Positions 1-6,301 of a stretch of DNA of 21,175 nucleotides are shown in pieces. The stretch comes from CADEFQ01 sp035342635 (GTDB lineage Bacteria > Pseudomonadota > Gammaproteobacteria > Steroidobacterales > Steroidobacteraceae): contig DAOQXO010000037.1 in the NCBI GenBank assembly GCA_035342635.1, positions 1 to 21,175 of the forward strand, given 5' to 3'. Each line of letters starts with the position of its first letter. Within the stretch, counting starts at the first letter, position 1. The position numbers were made by a program, and so were the translations under genes. Below the pieces are notes generated by a model, which was not told the origin of the DNA, did no database searches, and saw only the letters and a list, made by a program, of their open reading frames with translations.

Positions 1-819
1 CAGCAGCGCGGCCTTCACGCCGTGGCCGTGCTCGTGGTCGTGGTCGTGTGCACGATCGTGATCGTGCGCGTGGTCGGCCTGGTCGTCGGCCGCATGCGCG
101 CCACCCCCGAAGCGCAGCGCATGCTCGCCCGCCTCGAGCGCAAATGCGCCCGCCCACTCGAACGGATACTCGGGCTCGAGGAACGAGCCGTCGACCGCGA
201 GTGCGCGCGCCAGGTCGAACGCGCCGATGCCAAGCAGCCTGTCGATCGGCACGTCGGCATTGCGGGCGCGATGAATGGCCGCGGTGCGGTTCATGCCGCG
301 CAGCCGCGATTCGATGCGCGCCACTTCCGCCGCGTCGACCAGGTCGGTCTTGTTGAGCACGATGATGTCGGCGAAGGCCACCTGCTCGGCCGCCTCGCGC
401 GTGCTGGCAAGCTGCCCCTCGAAGTGCCGCGCGTCGACCAGCGTGACGATGGCGTCGAGGACGAACTGCTCGCGCAGCTCATCGTCGAGGAAGAAGGTCT
501 GCGCGACCGGGCCGGGATCCGCGAGGCCAGTGGTCTCGATCAGCACGTAGTCGAACCGGTCGCGCCGGCGCATGAGCTGGCCGAGGATGCGCAGCAGGTC
601 GCCGCGCACGGTACAGCAGATGCAGCCGTTGTTGGTCTCGAACAGTTCCTCTTCGGCGCCGATCACCAGCGCCTGGTCGACGCCGACTTCGCCGAATTCG
701 TTCTCGATCACCGCGATGCGCTTGCCGTGCTGCTCGGTCAGGATGCGGTTCAGCAGCGTGGTTTTGCCGGCGCCGAGGAAGCCGGTGAGCACCGTGACCG
801 GAATGCGGGGCGTGCTCAT
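1..819 (-). CDS. CobW/YjiA-family metallochaperone GTPase (3' end missing)
   Basis: The gene starts at an ATG (819-817) and stays open to the window edge, so 273 residues are visible and the C-terminal CobW domain is mostly missing. Visible motifs are Walker A GFLGAGKTT (residues 13-21), the metal-binding NGCICCT (64-70), IETTGLADPGPV (about 94-105) and the guanine-specificity motif NKTD (about 155-158). Together these define the G3E P-loop GTPases of the CobW/YjiA/ZNG1 group, which deliver metals, usually zinc or cobalt, to client enzymes in the cytoplasm. At about residues 242-267 there is a His/Asp-rich stretch with nine histidines, typical of the linker before the CobW C-terminal domain. 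The ATG overlaps the stop of the upstream transporter gene (ATGA), so translational coupling is likely. No Zur-type operator was found, and the metal cannot be assigned from sequence. Confidence 0.95.
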   Translation of the reverse strand, partial: MSTPRIPVTVLTGFLGAGKTTLLNRILTEQHGKRIAVIENEFGEVGVDQALVIGAEEELFETNNGCICCTVRGDLLRILGQLMRRRDRFDYVLIETTGLADPGPVAQTFFLDDELREQFVLDAIVTLVDARHFEGQLASTREAAEQVAFADIIVLNKTDLVDAAEVARIESRLRGMNRTAAIHRARNADVPIDRLLGIGAFDLARALAVDGSFLEPEYPFEWAGAFALEAGEHALRFGGGAHAADDQADHAHDHDRAHDHDHEHGHGVKAALL

Positions 820-1259
820 GCGCGCAGCACCAGATACACGCCGCCGAGCAGCAGCGCGCAACCGAGGATGCGCGCAGGCGTGATCGACTCCTGCGGAAAG
901 CCGAGCCAGCCGTACTGGTCGACGATCAGCGCCGCGACCAGCTGCCCGAGCACGGTCACCGCGACCAGCACCGTCGCGCCGAGCCGTGGTCCGGCAATCG
1001 TGACGGTCGCGACATAGAAGGCGCCGAGCATGCCGCCGAGCCACGCCCACCACGGCGCCCCCGCGAAGGCCTCGCGTGAGGGCAACGGCGTGCGCATCGC
1101 GAGCAGGAAGGCGAGCAGCGCGAGGATGCCGACCATGAAGTTGGCAAGCGCGGCAACACCCGCCGAACCGAACGCGGTGCGCAGCGCGGCATTCAGGCCG
1201 ACCTGGACGGTGAGGAAGGCACCCGCGGTGAGCGCGAGCAGCAGCATGCCCGTCTGCAT
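816..1259 (-). CDS. DMT superfamily inner-membrane protein, YdcZ/DUF606 type
   Basis: This encodes a 147-residue, very hydrophobic protein with about five membrane segments. The opening TAGAFLTVQVGLNAALR followed by a FMVGILALL helix matches the YdcZ (DUF606) branch of the drug/metabolite transporter superfamily, whose E. coli member is about 150 residues long. Members are half-size EamA-like transporters that probably work as dimers; their substrates are largely unknown. I chose the ATG at 1259 because the upstream gene's TGA ends one base before it (TGACATG). The only in-frame alternative, a TTG at 1280, would lie inside that gene. The stop overlaps the ATG of the CobW gene. Proximity to a metallochaperone hints at metal or metabolite export, but that is only inference. 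Confidence 0.88.
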   Translation of the reverse strand: MQTGMLLLALTAGAFLTVQVGLNAALRTAFGSAGVAALANFMVGILALLAFLLAMRTPLPSREAFAGAPWWAWLGGMLGAFYVATVTIAGPRLGATVLVAVTVLGQLVAALIVDQYGWLGFPQESITPARILGCALLLGGVYLVLRA

Positions 1260-1260
1260 G

Positions 1261-1647
1261 TCAGCGGCGCCGCGCAGCAATCAGCAGGCGACGGCCGATC
1301 GCCGTCGAGGCGAGTGCCGGCAACCAGCGCCAGGCGAGGCGCCGCGTGAGTGGCGCCGATTGGCGCGGCAGCAGCGCGCACGCCGACGCGGAAACGTCGC
1401 GGTGCAGATGCATGCTGCGCGCCCGCACGATGAACTCGCCGCGCGCGCTGCGTACGCTCCAGACGCGGGGCGCATCGGTCACATCGACCTCCGCGTACTC
1501 GAGGTCGTCGGGCACCTCGCCCGCCGCACCGGCAAAGGCGATCTCGGTGGTGGCGGCGGCGGTGCCGGCTTCCTGGCCGAGCAGGATCATGTTGAGCGGG
1601 CCCGTGGCGGGCCGCAGCACGCGCACGCCCGAGAGGCTGGCGATCAT
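1261..1647 (-). CDS. conserved-looking hypothetical protein, 128 aa
   Basis: I do not recognise a named family. The protein starts MIASLSGVRV. Its middle is beta-rich and contains a HLHRDV motif (about residues 80-85). It ends in a hydrophobic then strongly basic helix (LAWRWLPALASTAIGRRLL, then AARRR), which could be a membrane-associated amphipathic tail. No signal peptide is visible. The ATG at 1647 is chosen because an upstream alternative at 1719 would lie within the preceding gene. It sits 22 bp after the preceding stop and 1 bp before the YdcZ-like gene, so it belongs to the same operon. Codon usage looks like that of its neighbours. A real gene is likely from its packing, but its function is unknown. 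Confidence 0.7.
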   Translation of the reverse strand: MIASLSGVRVLRPATGPLNMILLGQEAGTAAATTEIAFAGAAGEVPDDLEYAEVDVTDAPRVWSVRSARGEFIVRARSMHLHRDVSASACALLPRQSAPLTRRLAWRWLPALASTAIGRRLLIAARRR

Positions 1648-1669
1648 CCGGGTAGGATAACCCAAGGGC

Positions 1670-2275
1670 TCAGCCGGGAACGGTCTCGAGGGAATCGACC
1701 AGGATGATTTCGCAGGCACCGGCGCCGGTATCGTCGCGGCGCAGCGACGTGCGCGCGCCGCCGCCGTCCGGATCCTCGACGTCGACCAGCCGGCCCGCGA
1801 TCCGGATCACTTCGCCGACGCGCAGGCGCCGCAGCGTGCGGCCGATGGCCGCATCCGCCGGCACCATGTGCCAGTTCGCCGAATGGGTCTCGATCTCCTT
1901 GCGGGGAATCGGCAGCGCGTCGCCGCGCCAATAGTAGAAGCGCGCGGACTGCGAGATATCGAGCGCGTCGATCACGGCGCTGTCCGACATCGGCCCCCAG
2001 CCCACCGCGAGGTCGATCGGCGCAACGGGAGCGAGCGCATCGATGTAGTAGCGCTCGCGGGCCAGCACGCGCACGGTGGCGGTGAACCCCGCGCGCGGCG
2101 TGAGGCGGTAATCATGGCCGGCGTCGATGGTGGAGGCGACTTCGAGCCCGACCTGCACCGGCTCGTCCGGCGCGATGATGCCGGGGCGCCGCTCGAGTGG
2201 TCGGCTCTGCGCCCACTGCAGGCCGGCGATCACGCCGGCGACGAACAGCAACCACAGCTTCCAGCGCGGTGTCAT
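1670..2275 (-). CDS. uncharacterised membrane-anchored protein, 201 aa
   Basis: The N-terminus (MTPRWKLWLLFVAGVIAGLQW) is a signal anchor, and the rest would lie outside the inner membrane. The C-terminal half carries a dense run of distinctive motifs: VGWGPMSDSAV, DISQSARFYYWR, IPRKEIETHSANWHMVPA, then a GEVIRIAGRLVDV strand and RRDDTGAGACEI. I recall similar strings in uncharacterised proteobacterial proteins, but no function is known to me. The conserved Ser, His, Arg and Asp residues look more like a binding or catalytic surface than structural filler. The ATG at 2275 overlaps the TGA of the flavoprotein gene (ATGA), which fixes the start and ties it to that operon. A much longer reading in the same frame, extending upstream to 2785, is a shadow of the flavoprotein gene. 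Confidence 0.85.
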   Translation of the reverse strand: MTPRWKLWLLFVAGVIAGLQWAQSRPLERRPGIIAPDEPVQVGLEVASTIDAGHDYRLTPRAGFTATVRVLARERYYIDALAPVAPIDLAVGWGPMSDSAVIDALDISQSARFYYWRGDALPIPRKEIETHSANWHMVPADAAIGRTLRRLRVGEVIRIAGRLVDVEDPDGGGARTSLRRDDTGAGACEIILVDSLETVPG

Positions 2276-3627
2276 GCCGAAACCAGCGCCGCCGTCAGTC
2301 GCTGCAGATGCATGCGCAGCTCCGGCACGGCGGTCGCTTCCCACCAGTCCGCACGCAGCATGGGACCGACGTAGTACAGGCCCGGGATCGCCTTGCCCGC
2401 CGCGTCGAGCACTTCGCCGGCGGGACCCGTCAACAGCCCGAGCTCGAGCGGATCGGGCGTGACCAGCCGCTCGCGCAGCAGCTGCGCGACGAGGACGTCG
2501 CGCGAATTGCGCAGGCGGTAATCGGGACCCGTGCAGTTGATCACGTGGTCGACCACCAGCCGCTGGGCGGCGCCGCCGCCGCGCGGCACGAGCGTGACGC
2601 GGATCTGGTCCCCCCACGACTCGAGCGCCTTGATGCGCGCGGCGCGCACGTGCAGCAACCCGGAATCGCGCAGCGCGGTGACGGTGCGCTCGATCGCGGG
2701 CGCGAGCCGATGGCGGTGCAGATCCCAGTAGGGCCGCACGTGGCGCAGGAAGCGCCTGCGCTCGATGCGCGGCAGTGCCCGCCACAATGCAGGCACGTGC
2801 GGGCGCATGAAGGTGATGACGTCGCGCCAGTCCTGGCCGCGCGCCGCCGCGTCGCGCACCATCGAGCGCACGAAGCGCAGCAAGGCGCGCGTGGTGGATG
2901 CGGCGTGCAACAGCGCCGCGGAGTCACCGGCGTACGGCGAGCCCTGCGTGGTGCCGTGCGGATGCGGCAGGAAACCGTGGCGCGAGACCGCATGGATCGG
3001 CGCCTCGCGCGTACTGTGCGCTTCGAGGCGCGTGACCGTGTCGGCCATCGTGAGTGCCGTGCCGATGATCAGCACTTGATGCTGGCCGCGCATCACGCCC
3101 GCCTCGTCCCAAAGGTCGCTCACGCGGTCGAGACCACGACCGACGGCGAGCGATGCGGGGCGCGGATTGCCGATCGCCAGCACGACGATGTCGGCGGGCA
3201 GGTCCTGCGCGGAAGCGATGCCGAGACGCCAGCGGCCCTCGTCAGCGCGCTTGATGTAAGTCACCTCCGCATGCACACGCTGCAGCTCGACGTGCGCGGG
3301 CGCGTCATGCTCGGCGGCTGCCAGCCGCTCGATCAGGTAATCGCCATACAGCGCGCGCGGCAGGAAATCGCCCGGCGCCACCTCCGGGTGGCGCCGGCGC
3401 GCGAACTCGAGGAACTCGAGCGGCTTCGCGGGATCGGCGGACATCGACGCGGCCGGCGTGTTCAGCACATAGGGAAACGCACGCGTCGAATAGGCCACGC
3501 CGCGGCCGATCTCGGCGCGGCGTTCGACCAGCACGATGCGGGTCGGGCGCGCAGGCGGCTTGCGCAGCAGTGCCGTTGCGAGCGACGCGCCGCTGAACCC
3601 TCCGCCGACGATGGTTATGGTGTGCAT
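2272..3627 (-). CDS. FAD/NAD(P)-binding oxidoreductase, YdhS/HpyO-like
   Basis: This 451-residue flavoprotein opens with a Rossmann dinucleotide motif (TIVGGGFSGAS, about residues 5-15), then FPYVLNTPAASMSAD, which is characteristic of the NAD_binding_9 family. A second nucleotide-binding segment, VLIIGTALTMADTVTRL, lies near the middle. The C-terminal part has VINCTGPDYRLRNS and PGLYYVGPMLRADWWE. This family includes E. coli YdhS and FAD-dependent hydroxylases such as HpyO; most members have no known substrate. It should be a soluble cytoplasmic enzyme with FAD bound and NAD(P)H as reductant. It starts 15 bp downstream of a methyltransferase gene and overlaps the next gene by ATGA. The pairing with a methyltransferase suggests oxidation plus methylation of a shared small molecule, which is inference. 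Confidence 0.9.
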   Translation of the reverse strand: MHTITIVGGGFSGASLATALLRKPPARPTRIVLVERRAEIGRGVAYSTRAFPYVLNTPAASMSADPAKPLEFLEFARRRHPEVAPGDFLPRALYGDYLIERLAAAEHDAPAHVELQRVHAEVTYIKRADEGRWRLGIASAQDLPADIVVLAIGNPRPASLAVGRGLDRVSDLWDEAGVMRGQHQVLIIGTALTMADTVTRLEAHSTREAPIHAVSRHGFLPHPHGTTQGSPYAGDSAALLHAASTTRALLRFVRSMVRDAAARGQDWRDVITFMRPHVPALWRALPRIERRRFLRHVRPYWDLHRHRLAPAIERTVTALRDSGLLHVRAARIKALESWGDQIRVTLVPRGGGAAQRLVVDHVINCTGPDYRLRNSRDVLVAQLLRERLVTPDPLELGLLTGPAGEVLDAAGKAIPGLYYVGPMLRADWWEATAVPELRMHLQRLTAALVSA

Positions 3628-3642
3628 CCGTGCCGAGCGTGC

Positions 3643-4242
3643 CTATCGAGTCCCGCCGCGCGCAACTTCGAGTTCCCATAGCGGCCAGTGCAGGTCCCTG
3701 CGGAGCCAGAATCCCGCACCGATCTCGCGAAAACGGCGGTCGAGGTGCTTGCGGTACCACGAGCCGCGGCGCAGGTGCACGTCCCGGTCGGTGCGCGACT
3801 GGTCGCAATTCTCGTCCCAGTCCGCCCGGGTCAGCGCGCTGAAGTACAGCAGGCCGTGGCACAGGCGCGGCAGGTTTGCGAGTGCGCGCGTAGCGGCGCG
3901 GTCGTCGAGGTACTGCAGCACGTCATAGCACACGACCAGGTCGTACGGCTGCTCGCTGCGATAGTCCTCGAGCGAGGCCTGCACCCAGCCGTGCCTGCGG
4001 CACAGGTAGTCGCTGACCTCGATGCCGGTATAGGTCGCCTTCGGCAGCATCCGCCTGAGCGGCGCCTGCAGCAGGCCCACGCCGCAGCCGGCATCGAGGA
4101 TACGGCGCACCGGCAGGTCCAGGTAAAGTGCGAAGGCGCCGATCAGCCGCCCGCGCGCGCTCATCTCGGCGCGCGAGGTCACTCTGCTGCGCGGGTCGTT
4201 GTAATAGCGCTCGTAATAGGCGCGATCGAAGCGGCCGGTCAT
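3643..4242 (-). CDS. class I SAM-dependent methyltransferase
   Basis: This is a 199-residue Rossmann-fold methyltransferase. Motif I is ILDAGCGVGLL (DAGCGVG at residues 50-56), followed by an acidic end of strand 2 (YTGIEVSD), and the post-motif II segment YDLVVCYDVLQYL (about 100-112). The N-terminus FDRAYYERYYNDPRSRV is typical of small-molecule methyltransferases of this type. The substrate is unknown. The ATG at 4242 is preferred; an in-frame ATG at 4287 would overlap the start of the divergent PEBP gene. There is no Shine-Dalgarno sequence before the ATG, but a TATAGT box lies ten bases upstream. It is the first gene of the minus-strand run that continues through the flavoprotein to the CobW protein. 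Confidence 0.87.
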   Translation of the reverse strand: MTGRFDRAYYERYYNDPRSRVTSRAEMSARGRLIGAFALYLDLPVRRILDAGCGVGLLQAPLRRMLPKATYTGIEVSDYLCRRHGWVQASLEDYRSEQPYDLVVCYDVLQYLDDRAATRALANLPRLCHGLLYFSALTRADWDENCDQSRTDRDVHLRRGSWYRKHLDRRFREIGAGFWLRRDLHWPLWELEVARGGTR

Positions 4243-4252
4243 GGAGGTCGTG

Positions 4253-4258
4253 ACTATA
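4253..4258 (-). promoter_or_regulatory. candidate -10 box for the methyltransferase operon
   Basis: TATAGT on the minus strand matches five of six bases of the sigma-70 -10 consensus and ends ten bases before the methyltransferase ATG. No convincing -35 hexamer is seen at the usual distance. If it is real, transcription would start only about three or four bases before the start codon. The same AT-rich patch lies in the 43 bp divergent gap shared with the PEBP gene. Confidence 0.3.
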
Positions 4259-4285
4259 CCGGGCGCCACTGGCAAACTCGCCACC

Positions 4286-4852
4286 ATGATTCGTGTCTCC
4301 ACCCTGTGCGTGCTGCTCGGCGCGAGCCTCGGATTCACCACCGCCACGGTGGCCGGGCCCGCCGCGTTCACCCTGACCTCGGGCAATTTTGCACCGGGCG
4401 GCACCCTGGCCGATGAACAGGTCTTCAACAGCTTCGGCTGCTCCGGCGGCAATGTCTCGCCCGCCCTGGCCTGGTCCGGGGTCCCGGAGGGCACCAAGAG
4501 CTTCGCGCTGATGGTGCACGATCCCGATGCTCCCACCGGCAGCGGCTGGTGGCACTGGGTCGTCTACGACATACCGGCCGACGTGCGCAGCCTGTCCGCC
4601 GGCGCCGGCGCAAGCGATGGCAGGCAACTGCCCCCGGGCGCGGTACACGGGCGCACCGACTTCGGCATCCCTGGCTACGGTGGCGCCTGCCCGCCCGAGG
4701 GCGATCCGCCGCACCGCTACAATTTCCGCCTGTTCGCGCTCAAGGTCGAGAAGCTCGGGGTCCCGGCCGACGCGACTGCCGCGCTGATCGGCTTCATGGT
4801 GAACGCGAATTCACTCGGCGTCGCCGAAATCCACGCTACCTACGGGCGCTGA
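4286..4852 (+). CDS. secreted YbhB/YbcL-type PEBP (Raf kinase inhibitor-like) protein
   Basis: This 188-residue protein belongs to the phosphatidylethanolamine-binding protein family as found in bacteria. Diagnostic segments are DPDAPTGSGWWHWVVYDIPA (from residue 79) and GYGGACPPEGDPPHRYNFRL with H143 and Y145, which line the ligand-binding pocket in PEBP structures. The N-terminus MIRVSTLCVLLGASLGF is a signal peptide with likely cleavage near residue 23, so it is periplasmic. The ATG at 4286 is chosen because it begins the signal peptide; an in-frame ATG at 4241 would overlap the divergent methyltransferase start. The family's bacterial role is unclear. It is followed four bases later by a small membrane-peptide ORF. 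Confidence 0.92.
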   Translation: MIRVSTLCVLLGASLGFTTATVAGPAAFTLTSGNFAPGGTLADEQVFNSFGCSGGNVSPALAWSGVPEGTKSFALMVHDPDAPTGSGWWHWVVYDIPADVRSLSAGAGASDGRQLPPGAVHGRTDFGIPGYGGACPPEGDPPHRYNFRLFALKVEKLGVPADATAALIGFMVNANSLGVAEIHATYGR

Positions 4853-4856
4853 AACC

Positions 4857-4994
4857 ATGGTCTCCACCGAACGACGCGCTGTGCCGTGGCTGTGGTTCCT
4901 CGTGCCCATCTTCTCGCTGCTCGCGTTCTTCGCGCTGCGCTCCTGCAAGGAAGCGCCGAGCCCGCCTCAGACTGAAATCGTCGAGGGGTTGTAG
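4857..4994 (+). CDS. small membrane peptide, 45 aa
   Basis: An ATG-initiated ORF begins four bases after the PEBP stop and ends in TAG. The predicted peptide begins MVSTERRAVPW, has one hydrophobic segment (LWFLVPIFSLLAFFAL, about residues 12-27), then RSCKEAPSPP and an acidic tail ending VEGL. The basic N-terminus suggests an N-in, C-out single-pass topology. The cysteine at residue 30 does not sit in a proper lipobox. It is too short for standard gene callers and has no homologue I recognise. Its last 28 bases overlap the 3' end of the convergent monooxygenase gene. The membrane-like composition and tight spacing support translation, but it could be fortuitous. Confidence 0.5.
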   Translation: MVSTERRAVPWLWFLVPIFSLLAFFALRSCKEAPSPPQTEIVEGL

Positions 4995-6142
4995 TCGAAC
5001 AGGCCGAGCCGCTCGTCGGCCGCCTGTCCGCCGGTCTTCTGCGCATACTTCTCCGGCTCGTGCGAGTGGTACACCTTCACGGCCTGGCGTGATTCGCGCA
5101 CGACGAATGCCGCCCGAGGAATACGCGCCCCCTCGTACCTTTGCAGTGCCTCGCCGATTTCGGCCGACTCGGCGAATGCCCGTGCGAGCAGCACCGCGTC
5201 CTCGATCGCCAGTACCGCGCCGTGGCCCAGGAACGGCAACACCGGATGCGCGGCATCGCCGAGCAGCGTCGTGCGCCCGCTGTGCCAGGTGGTGAGCGGC
5301 TCGCGATCGAACAGGCCCCACTTGAACAGCAGTTCGGGCGGCACCGCGGCGAGGAAGGTGCGCACGTCGGGGTGCCAGTCCTCGAATTCGGCCATCAGTT
5401 CATCCACCGTCGAAGGTATCGACCAGCCCTCCTCGGACCATTCGGCACGCTCGGCAAAGGCGATGAAGTTCAGCAGTTGCCAGCGGCGCACCGGGTAGCG
5501 GTTCACGAGGTGGCCCGGCCCGATATAGATGCCCGACGGCGGGTCGAGCACGCTCTGCGGCACGCGCTCCATCGGCACGAGGCCGCGCCAGGCGATGTAG
5601 CCCGTATAGGTGGGTCCGCTGTCGCCGAACAGCAGGCGCCGCACGATCGAACGCGAGCCGTCGGCACCGATCACGACATCGGCCGTGACATGCGTGCCGT
5701 CTTCGAAGCGCACCGTAGCCGAGTTCGCCGTCTGTTCGAGGCCCGTGCACCGGCGGCCCAGCCGGATTGCGTCCGGATCATTGGCGCGCACCGCCGCGGC
5801 CAGCGCATCATGCACGTCGGCGCGGTGGATCAGGTAGTAACGTTCGCCATACTTCTGTAGCAGCGACCGACCGCGATTGATCCACTGCAGCGCGTGGCCA
5901 TCCTGGTAGTGGCGTACGGCCTGGTTCTCGGGCAGGTAGGCGTGCAGGTCGAGCGCGGGCCCGAGGCCGAGCCAGCGCAGCGCATGGGCCGCCGTGGGGC
6001 CGAGCGACAGCCCCGCCCCCACTTCGCCGAGCTCGGGCGCCTGCTCGTGCACGGAGACCCGAAACCCGGCGCGCTGCAGCCCGAGCGCCGCCGCCAGTCC
6101 GCCGATGCCGGCACCGACGACCGCGATATGAAGATCCCTCAT
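4967..6142 (-). CDS. FAD-dependent aromatic-ring monooxygenase, salicylate hydroxylase-like
   Basis: This is a 391-residue class A flavoprotein hydroxylase. It has the FAD-binding VVGAGIGGLAAALGL (about residues 8-22), the DG motif VIGADGSRS, and the GD motif LLGDAAHPVLPFLGHGA with the following IEDAVLLA helix. These match the salicylate 1-monooxygenase and 3-hydroxybenzoate 6-hydroxylase group, which use NAD(P)H and O2 to hydroxylate aromatic acids. The exact substrate cannot be read from sequence, and no ring-cleavage or other degradation genes are nearby. The start is either the ATG at 6142 or the GTG at 6148 two codons earlier; neither has a strong ribosome-binding site. It is divergent from rimO across about 150 bp and converges on the small membrane-peptide gene. 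Confidence 0.9.
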   Translation of the reverse strand: MRDLHIAVVGAGIGGLAAALGLQRAGFRVSVHEQAPELGEVGAGLSLGPTAAHALRWLGLGPALDLHAYLPENQAVRHYQDGHALQWINRGRSLLQKYGERYYLIHRADVHDALAAAVRANDPDAIRLGRRCTGLEQTANSATVRFEDGTHVTADVVIGADGSRSIVRRLLFGDSGPTYTGYIAWRGLVPMERVPQSVLDPPSGIYIGPGHLVNRYPVRRWQLLNFIAFAERAEWSEEGWSIPSTVDELMAEFEDWHPDVRTFLAAVPPELLFKWGLFDREPLTTWHSGRTTLLGDAAHPVLPFLGHGAVLAIEDAVLLARAFAESAEIGEALQRYEGARIPRAAFVVRESRQAVKVYHSHEPEKYAQKTGGQAADERLGLFDYNPSTISV

Positions 6143-6262
6143 GGCCACCAGTGTCCCGCAGGTCCCCCCGCGGCGGCGATAGTATTTGCGCGGGGCGGTT
6201 CAACGGGCGGTCAATTCCGGATAGCGGAATGACGCAACGTCCAGCAGGTGGCAGCAGGATAG

Positions 6263-6283
6263 GCCGGCGGGCCTCCTGCCGGC
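6263..6283. repeat. GC-rich inverted repeat upstream of rimO
   Basis: GCCGGCGGG and CCTGCCGGC face each other across a three-base CCT loop. This gives a nine-base-pair hairpin with one G-T wobble, 18 bases before the rimO ATG. It has no following T run, so a terminator is unlikely. It may be a REP-like element, an operator, or chance in GC-rich DNA. Confidence 0.4.
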
Positions 6284-6288
6284 ACGCG

Positions 6289-6294
6289 TATCAT
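6289..6294 (+). promoter_or_regulatory. candidate -10 box for rimO
   Basis: TATCAT matches five of six -10 consensus bases and ends seven bases before the rimO ATG. The position 17 bases further upstream (GGCGGG) is not a -35 hexamer. If used, the mRNA would begin at or next to the ATG. No Shine-Dalgarno sequence is present, which fits a leaderless transcript but does not prove one. Confidence 0.3.
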
Positions 6295-6301
6295 TCGCAC
6301 C

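Noticed and set aside
22..1017. A 331-codon plus-strand open frame at the left edge
   Set aside because: It is antisense to the CobW GTPase, whose Walker A, CICC and NKTD motifs are unambiguous.
2197..3681. A 494-codon plus-strand open frame opposite the flavoprotein
   Set aside because: Same reverse-frame composition; the minus-strand protein has clear FAD motifs.
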